From NCBI GenBank assembly GCA_964558505.1, contig CAZLEI010000016.1, forward strand, positions 1-32,833: a DNA stretch of 32,833 nucleotides. Reading direction: 5' to 3'. The number at the start of each line of letters is the position of its first letter. The first letter of the stretch is position 1. The position numbers and the translations under genes were made by a program. The stretch comes from CAYMPW01 sp964558505 (GTDB lineage: Archaea > Thermoplasmatota > Thermoplasmata > Methanomassiliicoccales > Methanomethylophilaceae). Positions 8,428 to 15,336 of this stretch are shown piece by piece. Below the pieces are notes generated by a model. It was not told where the DNA came from. It did not search any database and saw only the letters and a list, made by a program, of their open reading frames with translations.

Positions 8428-8700
8428 TCAACTGAGTTCGCGCCTGATGATCAGGAACGCACCTAGAATGACTGCTCCGGCGGCCATCCATTTGACATAA
8501 TCCGGCGTAGACTGCAGGAACGACTCGCCGACGGAACCCTCATCACCTGTTGGTATGTCGTATGCACCTTGCGAATCCGATGTATCAACCTGCACTATCC
8601 CGTTGTTGAGAAGTGCGATACCCGAACCGACGGCTATCACGACTGCCAGCACGACGACGGCACCAGCGATTCTGCTGCTGTTCATTCTATGCTTTGACAT
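8428..8700 (-). CDS. small two-TM membrane protein, paralogue A
   Basis: Has 90 residues and no recognised family. There is an N-terminal hydrophobic helix (about 11-31), an acidic extracytoplasmic linker (about 34-63), then TPDYVKWMAAGAVILGAFLI, forming a second membrane helix with a basic RREL tail. The next gene upstream on this strand encodes a protein of the same plan, with TPTYVK before its second helix, so the two look like diverged tandem duplicates. A textbook TATA box lies upstream. Function is unknown; the hairpin topology suggests a small regulatory or complex subunit, which is inference. Confidence 0.65.
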   Translation of the reverse strand: MSKHRMNSSRIAGAVVVLAVVIAVGSGIALLNNGIVQVDTSDSQGAYDIPTGDEGSVGESFLQSTPDYVKWMAAGAVILGAFLIIRRELS

Positions 8701-8724
8701 GTTGGGTTAATAATCCTATGATTT

Positions 8725-8733
8725 GTATTTAAA
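8725..8733 (-). promoter_or_regulatory. TATA box of the 8428-8700 gene
   Basis: The minus strand reads TTTAAATAC, a near-consensus archaeal TATA box about 29 nt upstream of ATG 8700, within the spacer between the two small membrane-protein genes. The downstream paralogue therefore probably has its own promoter. Confidence 0.6.
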
Positions 8734-8788
8734 CATTGCTAATGATTGACACGGTGGACGGGGTGGGCATCGTAAAAAATCCGACGAT

Positions 8789-9049
8789 TTAGATGCGTTT
8801 ACGGGAAGTATGTGCAAAAAGGAGAACAAATCCGAACAAAATGGTCCCCACCGCTATCCCTTTGACATACGTGGGTGTATCGATATGATCATCGATGTCG
8901 CCTGCTGTTGAGTCTTCACCAGGTATCGAAGGCACATCGGTGACATCATCTGATGCTGGCCCGTTGCTACTGACCATGCCATTGCTGACGAGGACGAGGG
9001 CAGAGATGATCGCCATGGTAATGGCGACTGTGAGAATCAGATTCGCCAT
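8789..9049 (-). CDS. small two-TM membrane protein, paralogue B
   Basis: Has 86 residues of unknown function. The N-terminal helix (about 3-23) is followed by an acidic linker rich in D, E, S and P (about 30-57), then TPTYVKGIAVGTILFGFVLL forming the second helix, and a basic HTSRKRI end. Plan and junction motif (TPxYVKxxAxG) match the neighbouring 90-residue protein. A minus-strand TATA candidate at 9078-9086 lies about 33 nt from ATG 9049. The 9050-9302 stretch upstream holds only this promoter and no further gene that I can see. Confidence 0.62.
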   Translation of the reverse strand: MANLILTVAITMAIISALVLVSNGMVSSNGPASDDVTDVPSIPGEDSTAGDIDDHIDTPTYVKGIAVGTILFGFVLLFAHTSRKRI

Positions 9050-9302
9050 ATTGCGGTCGTTCAGATTATCGCCTCACTTATATGGTAATCATCGTTTAAT
9101 ACATATTTGGTGCGATGTTAGTTATGTTAAGACGATTCACCGATGAAGTATGCGCAAGTGGGCCCTGCGATGAACAACACGTCACGGACTGCGGTTCGTA
9201 GCGAGAAAGCAGGTCATCTGTGAATGCAATAAGACATCGCTCTGTGTCTGCGATATTCGATTTTCCTGTACGATGATCCCATGAGGAACCGTCGGCGTCG
9301 TA

Positions 9303-9935
9303 TCATTCGGATAGCGGTCTCGCACGCCTTATGATGTCGCGGAGGTTCCTCACGGCAGCTGGGATGTCTTCCTTTGCGGCGACGGCGGAGATGACGGCCG
9401 CACTGTCGGCGCCTGCGAGGATCACGTCGCGGATGTTATGCTCGTTGATCCCGCCGATGGCGACCACTGGGATGTTGACTGCGGTGCAGACGTCGTGGAG
9501 GGCGTCAAGGCCGAGCGCAGGTCCTGCATCGTCCTTGGAAGAGGTGTCGAACACAGGACCGAATCCTATGTAGTCCGCTCCGTCCGCCTCGGCTTTCCTG
9601 GCTTCCTCTACAGTCTTGGTGGAGATCCCGATTATCATAGCGTCACCGGTTATGGCGCGGGCTTCCGAGATGGGCATATCTCCTTGACCCAGATGCACGC
9701 CGTCCGCGCCGACTTCCATCGCGATGTCCAATCTGTCGTTGATGATGAAGAATGCATCCCTCTCCTCGCAGAGCGGCTTGATGGACATGGCCTGTTCTAT
9801 GATTTCGGCATCGGGAACCCCTTTCATGCGCAGCTGGATGACATCCGCCCATCCTTTCAGGGCCTCTTCCGCGACCTCTGCGTGGGAGCGTCCAAGGGAG
9901 CAACGGTCGTCGGTGATGACGTACAAATCGAACAT
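9303..9935 (-). CDS. thiE: thiamine-phosphate synthase
   Basis: Couples HMP-PP with HET-P to give thiamine phosphate. The 210-residue TIM-barrel protein starts MFDLYVITDDR and shows IQLRMKG, INDRLDIAMEVGADGVHLGQGDMP (pyrophosphate and Mg binding), YIGFGPVFDTSSKDD and VVAIGGINEHN, all in the ThiE order and spacing. ATG 9935 lies about 25 nt from a minus-strand TATA box. The thiDN gene 1.3 kb away carries ThiN, which can catalyse the same reaction, so this genome appears to hold two routes to thiamine phosphate. Confidence 0.93.
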   Translation of the reverse strand: MFDLYVITDDRCSLGRSHAEVAEEALKGWADVIQLRMKGVPDAEIIEQAMSIKPLCEERDAFFIINDRLDIAMEVGADGVHLGQGDMPISEARAITGDAMIIGISTKTVEEARKAEADGADYIGFGPVFDTSSKDDAGPALGLDALHDVCTAVNIPVVAIGGINEHNIRDVILAGADSAAVISAVAAKEDIPAAVRNLRDIIRRARPLSE

Positions 9936-9955
9936 GCCCGGAAATCCGCCATTCT

Positions 9956-10030
9956 GTATAATAACGGTGCGGAGGTCCTATCCCGTCCTTGTCGTGGCAC
10001 CCTCGCGCGCGCCCTAAATAGCTATAAATA
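9956..10030. promoter_or_regulatory. divergent promoters of thiE and the FKBP-like gene
   Basis: GTATAATAAC (9956-9965) gives a minus-strand TATA (GTTATTATAC) about 25 nt before the thiE ATG. CTATAAATAG (10022-10031) is a strong plus-strand TATA about 21 nt before ATG 10047. The segment between holds no gene and no recognisable TPP-riboswitch core. Confidence 0.6.
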
Positions 10031-10046
10031 GAGGGGTTTCATAGCC

Positions 10047-11027
10047 ATGCACGGTAAAATGACTGGCGAAGAGAATGAAACAGTCGAGAAACGCGACAGG
10101 GATCCCATCGTATGGACCTGCCTCGTCGTTCTTATGATAGCATCGGTTGCGGTATTGGGGGTCTACGTCAATGACAACTACATTTCCGCGGGGCCTTCAG
10201 CGGCCAATGGGAACACCGTTGAAGTGGACTTTATAGGCACGCTCTACGGAGAGTACGGTGCCGACAATGCAGCCGTCTTCGACACCTCGCTCTGGTCTGT
10301 TGCCAACAACGAGAGCATCCTGAAGACCAACGACTTCACTCTCAAGTCGGAGAGCAGTTACAAACTCTCCAGCGTCACAATAGGGAAGAAGGCGTATCTG
10401 TCGGCTTTCGAGAACGCCATCATAGGCATGAAGGTAGGAGAAACCAAGAACATCACGATTAGCGTCGGAGACGGGTATTACTCTGATGTGAGCTCCTATG
10501 TGACCTACAATGCTGACAGCACATTCACATGCTACATGACCGAGAACTTCCCCAAGGAGTCCTTCGAGTCCCTTTACGATACCACGATCACTTCGACACT
10601 GGACGATCTTACATCCCCCTACGGATGGAAGGCATCGGCAGTCCTGAACAGCACGGACAACACGGTCGATGTGACATACTATGCCACTGCTGGTACCGAG
10701 TATGTCGCTCTCGACAACACCATGGGCAAGGTCAACACCCAGGTGAAATCCGTATCCGGCGGCATGATCACCTACTCCTATGAGGTCGAGAGGTACACTG
10801 CTCTCTCCGTGAGCGAGACCGGCGTAACTTCGATCCAGCAGTTGGAGGTCAAGCAGGGCCTCAAGACGCTCTACATCGACGAAGTGACCGTGAGCGGCAA
10901 CGCTGTTTCCTCGTACGAGATCAAGGACATCAGCCTGTCGTCGAGCGTTACCGTGTCGAAAGAGATCTACAACGAGGTTCTGCACTTCCAGATAACCCTC
11001 AAGTCGATCGCCAAGTCGACGAAGTAA
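10047..11027 (+). CDS. membrane-anchored FKBP-like peptidyl-prolyl isomerase
   Basis: Has 326 residues: a charged cytoplasmic N-terminus, one membrane helix (about 22-42), then an extracytoplasmic region. FKBP signatures are NTVEVDFIGTLYGE, AVFDTS and AFENAIIGMKVGETKNITISVGDGY, with an insertion between them. After about residue 170 comes a Thr/Ser-rich beta-type region with no recognised domain. A role in folding of surface proteins outside the membrane is inference from topology. Whether isomerase residues are complete cannot be judged by eye; it may be a chaperone-like FKBP. ATG 10047 follows a strong TATA box; ATG 10059 is an alternative start. A hairpin terminator follows the stop. Confidence 0.75.
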   Translation: MHGKMTGEENETVEKRDRDPIVWTCLVVLMIASVAVLGVYVNDNYISAGPSAANGNTVEVDFIGTLYGEYGADNAAVFDTSLWSVANNESILKTNDFTLKSESSYKLSSVTIGKKAYLSAFENAIIGMKVGETKNITISVGDGYYSDVSSYVTYNADSTFTCYMTENFPKESFESLYDTTITSTLDDLTSPYGWKASAVLNSTDNTVDVTYYATAGTEYVALDNTMGKVNTQVKSVSGGMITYSYEVERYTALSVSETGVTSIQQLEVKQGLKTLYIDEVTVSGNAVSSYEIKDISLSSSVTVSKEIYNEVLHFQITLKSIAKSTK

Positions 11028-11037
11028 ACCTGATCCA

Positions 11038-11078
11038 GCGGCGGATCCCCCAGCGGGTCCGCCGCATCATTTCTTTTC
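11038..11078 (+). terminator. hairpin terminator after the FKBP-like gene
   Basis: GCGGCGGATCCC (11038-11049) pairs with GGGTCCGCCGC (11055-11065), with one bulged T and a CCAGC loop. A T-rich tract TCATTTCTTTT follows, and another TTTTT lies at 11092-11096. It begins 10 nt after the stop codon. Confidence 0.7.
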
Positions 11079-11165
11079 GATCCCCAGCGGATTTTTCTTG
11101 AAGATGGATGTTTGAGGCACGGCATGTCGCATTGCCGGTGCACAGGGCATGTAGGAAAATGTGAG

Positions 11166-11182
11166 CCCCGTCCGTGACGGGG
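11166..11182 (-). terminator. hairpin after thiDN
   Basis: CCCCGTC and GACGGGG form a perfect 7-bp stem with a 3-nt loop, 9 nt past the thiDN stop. On the minus strand it is followed by CTCACATTTTCC, only moderately T-rich, so termination is likely but not certain. Confidence 0.5.
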
Positions 11183-11190
11183 AAAGGGCA

Positions 11191-12483
11191 TCAAAGGATG
11201 CTTTCCAGTTTAGCGACCACGTCTTCCGGATCGGTACCCAGTATTCTGATTGAACGCTCGCCTTTCCCCTTGCCGCTGTCCACTATGGCGTCGGGGGTGG
11301 ATCCAACAGATGCTATGGCCTCGATGGTGGCGTCGGCAACGCTCCTGTCGCTCCTCCTGTCCATCTCGGCGATGACGAATCCGACCTCTTCCATGACCTC
11401 AAGTATATCGTTCCTCAGGGCGATGTTCATGATCGACCTTGATTTCGGATCCGTCTTGAGGGTCGCGAGAAGTATGTACGACAGCTGTTCGGCGGCGCCG
11501 AATTTGGCAGACCCGTTCTTCCTGACGATGCCGTTGTGCACCGCGATACGTCTCTCCACGGCCGCTATGTCCTCCGGCCCTGCGGGGTCCGGCATGGAGT
11601 ACGCGATGTTGATGCCCGCCTCCGGGACCATCTTCTCGGGTATCATCCCCACTATGTCGACTGCCGCCGCGTCCACGGCATCGAGGACACTGAACCTTGC
11701 GGATTCGTTGTGCATCTTGACCATCGGGTTGACGGCCTTCACGCCCTTCCCGATCGCGTATGCCGAGGCCAGGGACTCTTGGATCAGTTCCCTGGATTGG
11801 AGGACCGAGTTTACGATATCGGTGCCGTTGGCCATGTATGCGGTGATGTACGATGACAATGTGCAACCGCTGCCGTGTCCGGAGGCCCGGAGTCTGGGCT
11901 TCTCGATCTTGGTGAATTCCGATGAAAGGTAAAGATAATCAATGACCGTCTTGCCGCTCATGTGTCCGCCTTTGAGGAGCACTGAACTGCCCTCTTTGCC
12001 GATGAGCTCGCAGGCGAGCATGGCATCGTCCTCGTTGCGGATCTTCATCTTCGCGAGGATCTCCGCCTCGTCCTTATTGGGCGTGACAAGTTCGCAGATC
12101 GGCAAAAGTTCCCTCTTCAGGGATCTGGACATATCGGTTGTGGAGAGCGCATCCCCCACTGTCGCGACCATCACCGGGTCGACGATCAGTGGCATGTCAT
12201 GGTCTTCCAGGACATCAGCGACCGTCTCGACGATCTCGGGACTGTAGAGCATCCCCGTCTTCACAGCTTTTATGTCCATGTCCTTAAGGACAGTATCGAG
12301 TTGGATTTTCACGAATTCTTCATCTATCGGTAGGATAGACGCGACTTCGCGCGTATTCTGGGCCGTCACGGCGGTGATGACGCACGCCGCGTGCACGCCT
12401 ATGGAGGCCATGGCCTTCACGTCCGCCTGTATACCTGCACCGCCGCAGGAATCTGAACCCGCGACAGTAAGAGCGCATCTCAT
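11191..12483 (-). CDS. thiDN: bifunctional HMP(-P) kinase / thiamine-phosphate synthase ThiDN
   Basis: A 430-residue fusion. The N-terminal ThiD domain (about 1-245) makes HMP-PP from HMP: TVAGSDSCGGAGIQADVK, IVDPVMVATVGD, LVTPNKDEAEIL, VLLKGGHMSGK and the anion-hole HGSGCTLSS. The C-terminal ThiN domain (about 255-430), with AYAIGKG just before it and INIAYSMPDP and NDILEVMEEVGFVIAEMDRR within it, is the archaeal thiamine-phosphate synthase that replaces ThiE in many archaea. A separate thiE is nevertheless present nearby. The minus-strand TCTAAATAGG lies about 28 nt before ATG 12483, so the mRNA is probably leaderless. Confidence 0.92.
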   Translation of the reverse strand: MRCALTVAGSDSCGGAGIQADVKAMASIGVHAACVITAVTAQNTREVASILPIDEEFVKIQLDTVLKDMDIKAVKTGMLYSPEIVETVADVLEDHDMPLIVDPVMVATVGDALSTTDMSRSLKRELLPICELVTPNKDEAEILAKMKIRNEDDAMLACELIGKEGSSVLLKGGHMSGKTVIDYLYLSSEFTKIEKPRLRASGHGSGCTLSSYITAYMANGTDIVNSVLQSRELIQESLASAYAIGKGVKAVNPMVKMHNESARFSVLDAVDAAAVDIVGMIPEKMVPEAGINIAYSMPDPAGPEDIAAVERRIAVHNGIVRKNGSAKFGAAEQLSYILLATLKTDPKSRSIMNIALRNDILEVMEEVGFVIAEMDRRSDRSVADATIEAIASVGSTPDAIVDSGKGKGERSIRILGTDPEDVVAKLESIL

Positions 12484-12847
12484 AAGGAAACAATACGATT
12501 GTCCTATTTAGATAGATTGAGGACATTGTATGTTCTGTGCGGGATCCGACCGCACATGATGGTGAATGCCACGTATCTCCGCATGCGCTGTGACGATCCG
12601 TCTTGCGACAGCGGTGGGCTGTATGCAGGTGTTCCGATCGCCTGTGGGGTTGCGAGGGGTCCGGGCAGTGGCATGGATAACTCATGGTGCATCTCCGATA
12701 GCAACATGGATCCGAGAATGCCCCGGCTGCAGATACAACATTCTTTTTCACACGGAATCGTCAAAGGACCAGTTCCAAGATATCAGGATGCATTTCCGTA
12801 TATCGGCAGATGATAAATATTTCTATCAGCGGAATAATTGCGATACT
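12484..12847. other. intergenic region between thiDN and cstA
   Basis: 364 nt between divergent genes. Near thiDN lies its minus-strand TATA (about 12506-12515); near cstA, GATAAATATTT (12811-12821) is a plus-strand TATA. TGTGCGG (12536-12542) and CCGCACA (12550-12556) form a perfect 7-bp hairpin. CCGGGCA (12661-12667) can pair with TGCCCCGG (12719-12726), enclosing about 50 nt with a weaker inner stem. I see no convincing gene, tRNA or TPP riboswitch here; a small structured RNA is possible but unproven. Confidence 0.4.
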
Positions 12848-14284
12848 GTGCACACCTTCATCCTGGCCGTGGTCGCGTTGGTGTTGGGTTACCTGATCTA
12901 CGGCAAGCTCGTCGATACCGTCTTCCATCCGGATGACAGGCCGACGCCTGCTGTAGCATCCTGCGACAACATGGATTATGTCCCGATGCCGAAGTGGAAG
13001 GCGTTCATCATACAGTTGCTCAACATCGCCGGCACCGGGCCGATATTCGGTGCGGTCATGGGAGCAATGTGGGGTCCTGCCGTTTTCGTATGGATCGTCT
13101 TCGGTTCCATCCTCGGCGGTGCCGTCCACGACTATATGAGCGGCATGATGTCCATAAGGAACAACGGTGCATCTGTCACCGAGCTCATTGGCAAATACTT
13201 GGGGAAATACATCAAACTGATATTCCTTCCATTCTCGATACTCGTCCTGATACTCGTCGCCGCTGTATTCACAAGGAGCGCGGCCGATCTTTTCACGATC
13301 ATTTTCGGTATCGATGTATGGGTATGGATCGTCATCATCATGGCGTACTTCTTCATCTCCTGCGTGCTTCCGATAGACCAGATCATCGGACGCATATACC
13401 CGGTGTTCGGCATAATCCTGACAGTCATGGTCATTCTGCTTTTGTTCGGGACGGTCGCGTGCGGATACTCGATCCCCGATCTGACGTTCGAGAACCAGCA
13501 TCCGGAAGGTCTGCCGATGTGGCCGTTCATGTTCATCACCGTCGCTTGCGGTGCAATATCCGGGTTCCATTCCACGCAGTCGCCGATGATCGCGCGCTGC
13601 ATGACAGACGAGAGGCAGGGCAGATGGATATTCTACGGCGCGATGATAGCCGAGGGGTTCATCGCGCTCTGCTGCGCCGCCGCGGCACTTGCGTTCTACG
13701 GGAACGGAGGAGGGATATACGCAGCGGTGCAGTCGTCCGGTGTATCGACCACGATCTACAACATCTCGTTGTCCACCATCGGGATCGTCGGCGCCATGCT
13801 CACGACGATAGGAATTGCGATCTGCCCGATAACCAGCGGAGATACCGCGCTGAGGTCGGTTCGTCTGATAATCATGGACATCATGAAGGTGAAATCCACC
13901 GACAAGAAAGCCATACCGTTGATAACCACTGCCATAGTGATCATCGTGTTCTGCCTTCTGTTCATCGATTTCAACATACTTTGGCGTTACTTCTCGTGGT
14001 CTAATCAGGTGATGGCAACGGTCGTCCTCTGGGCGGCGACCGTGTATCTGGTCCTGAACTGCAAGAAGGTGTACTATTCGGTGATCACCTTCCTTCCGGC
14101 GCTGTTCATGTCGGCGGTGACGGTCACATACATCTTCACAGCATCCGAGGGTTTCGGTGTAGATTATACGATATCGGTCTATGTAGGGATTGTGGCGGCG
14201 GTCATATTGGGCATGATCTTCCTGCTGTTGGTGAAATGGAACAGGTTCTCCGATTTCGAAGCGGAAAGCAGGATCGATCGATGA
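12848..14284 (+). CDS. cstA: CstA-family transporter
   Basis: A 478-residue polytopic membrane protein with about 13 hydrophobic segments, the short form of the carbon-starvation CstA family. In bacteria CstA/BtsT members import peptides or pyruvate; the substrate here is unknown. Family features are the first helix ending YGKLVDTVF, MPKWKAFIIQLLNIAGTGPIFGAVMGAMWGP, GSILGGAVHDYMSGMMSIRNNG, CGAISGFHSTQSPMIARCM, and ITSGDTALRSVRLI. The start is uncertain: GTG 12848 directly precedes the first membrane helix and lies about 32 nt from a TATA box. The frame is open upstream to 12566, but that stretch lacks conserved sequence and contains the promoter. Confidence 0.85.
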   Translation: MHTFILAVVALVLGYLIYGKLVDTVFHPDDRPTPAVASCDNMDYVPMPKWKAFIIQLLNIAGTGPIFGAVMGAMWGPAVFVWIVFGSILGGAVHDYMSGMMSIRNNGASVTELIGKYLGKYIKLIFLPFSILVLILVAAVFTRSAADLFTIIFGIDVWVWIVIIMAYFFISCVLPIDQIIGRIYPVFGIILTVMVILLLFGTVACGYSIPDLTFENQHPEGLPMWPFMFITVACGAISGFHSTQSPMIARCMTDERQGRWIFYGAMIAEGFIALCCAAAALAFYGNGGGIYAAVQSSGVSTTIYNISLSTIGIVGAMLTTIGIAICPITSGDTALRSVRLIIMDIMKVKSTDKKAIPLITTAIVIIVFCLLFIDFNILWRYFSWSNQVMATVVLWAATVYLVLNCKKVYYSVITFLPALFMSAVTVTYIFTASEGFGVDYTISVYVGIVAAVILGMIFLLLVKWNRFSDFEAESRIDR

Positions 14285-14447
14285 GGTTTCGTCAGCGGAT
14301 CGCAGTTCCACGGTTCTTCTCGGCCAAATCGGGCTCATGATGTCCCGTGTGCCCTTCCTCATCGTCCCAGGTGCATGTCGGCCGTCTTCGGGAGAAGTAT
14401 CCCGGCAACATGCAACATCGGATGGCGCTCTTGGGATCGGTGCATCG

Positions 14448-14570
14448 ATGTCCATCCCGAATGCTGCCTGGATCCTGCTATATTCCATCGCGTTGACGCT
14501 CGGTTTCTCTGTGTTATTTGCCAGACGGATGCGCGGATGCGACGGCGGTAATGCGGCCGTAACAGCATAA
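14448..14570 (+). CDS. possible 40-residue single-TM peptide
   Basis: ATG 14448 opens a 40-residue frame, MSIPNAAWILLYSIALTLGF and on, with one membrane helix (about 7-25) followed by a positive ARRMRG segment and a short tail. It lies 163 nt after cstA, whose family often has a small partner, but it does not resemble the YbdD/YjiX partners of bacterial CstA. No clear ribosome binding site is visible. The rest of 14285-14652 holds a small hairpin (ACGTTG-TTT-CAACGT, 14584-14598) and the promoter of the next gene. Confidence 0.25.
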   Translation: MSIPNAAWILLYSIALTLGFSVLFARRMRGCDGGNAAVTA

Positions 14571-14623
14571 CACGACCGGCGGGACGTTGTTTCAACGTTT
14601 CATCGCTATCCGCAATCCACAAT

Positions 14624-14633
14624 CCTTATAACA
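14624..14633 (+). promoter_or_regulatory. TATA box of the 14653 gene
   Basis: CCTTATAACA is centred about 24 nt before ATG 14653, so a leaderless mRNA is expected. Confidence 0.5.
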
Positions 14634-14652
14634 TGTGCTGTTCTTCTCGCGG

Positions 14653-15018
14653 ATGATGAAGATCAGCACGACGCATTTCGTCCTCCAGGGGAATTCGGAT
14701 TACAAGGACCTCGCACCCGTGTTCCCGGATATACTCAGGACGCTTCTCAAAGAGATCGATCAGGTGCCCGAAGAAGAGGAGATCATGCAGATGTTCATCG
14801 ATCTGAATGTCGCCGACCTCGAGCGCAACAGGAAACCCGAGGGATACAACAGGAAAGGTAAGATCAGGTTGATCTTCCCGATCGACAGGAAGGAATTCTA
14901 CATCAAGACCTACAACAAGCCATCGGACCTGACCAAAGTCTCCGAGAACATCAAGGAGATGCTCACGTCCGCGGGTATAAAGTACCTCGTCACTCTGAAC
15001 GACAACGTCGATTACTGA
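14653..15018 (+). CDS. uncharacterised soluble protein
   Basis: Has 121 residues and is not recognised. It has no signal peptide or membrane helix. Predicted order: a beta strand (KISTTHFVLQG), a helix with acidic EEEEIMQMFIDLNV, a basic stretch (NRKPEGYNRKGKIRLIFPIDRKEFYIKTYNK), then a helix (SENIKEMLTSAG) and a final strand (KYLVTLND). The alternation suggests a small alpha/beta fold. ATG 14653 was chosen over the TTG at 14635 because the TATA box sits 24 nt upstream. It is followed 39 nt later by another small gene with its own promoter. Confidence 0.6.
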   Translation: MMKISTTHFVLQGNSDYKDLAPVFPDILRTLLKEIDQVPEEEEIMQMFIDLNVADLERNRKPEGYNRKGKIRLIFPIDRKEFYIKTYNKPSDLTKVSENIKEMLTSAGIKYLVTLNDNVDY

Positions 15019-15057
15019 CGGACCTCTTTTAAGTACGTCCACTGTATCTCGGGCGAC

Positions 15058-15336
15058 ATGGCAGAAATGACGCCCGAACAGTTGGACGAATTGATCGCAT
15101 CATCAGTGGAGAACTTCATGACCTACGCCATGGAGAAGGAGCTCACCCCCGAGGTCTTCACATATATACTGTCCCATACCCTGTGCGAGACCATCATCAC
15201 GTGCTACGATGAGCCCAAGAAGGTCCTGGAGGAGATGATCGTCAACATCCGCACGCTGATGTCGATGATGTCCGGGGAGATAACCCCCGAACAGCTCCAG
15301 GATGCCCTGGCATCTGTCGAGAGATCAGTCGAGTAA
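15058..15336 (+). CDS. uncharacterised helical protein
   Basis: Has 92 residues, is acidic and almost entirely helical, with two TPEQL motifs (about 5-9 and 78-82) near its ends. I do not recognise the family. TTTTAAGT (15027-15034) is a TATA box about 27 nt before ATG 15058, consistent with a leaderless mRNA. The 3' end overlaps the convergent argH by 12 nt. The cytoplasmic helical-bundle fold is a guess from composition. Confidence 0.6.
   Translation: MAEMTPEQLDELIASSVENFMTYAMEKELTPEVFTYILSHTLCETIITCYDEPKKVLEEMIVNIRTLMSMMSGEITPEQLQDALASVERSVE

Noticed and set aside
9936..12600. TPP riboswitch near thi genes
   Set aside because: No CTGAGA core paired with a following ACCTGATCTGG element was found upstream of thiM, thiE or thiDN. 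ACCTGATCC at 11028 lies after a stop codon and lacks the partner element.
12566..12847. N-terminal extension of CstA by 94 codons
   Set aside because: The frame is open, but the sequence is not family-like and contains the probable TATA box; the first membrane helix starts right after GTG 12848.
12761..14488. Long minus-strand open frame opposite cstA
   Set aside because: Its translation is a charged, His/Asp/Arg-rich shadow of the transporter gene, with no domain.
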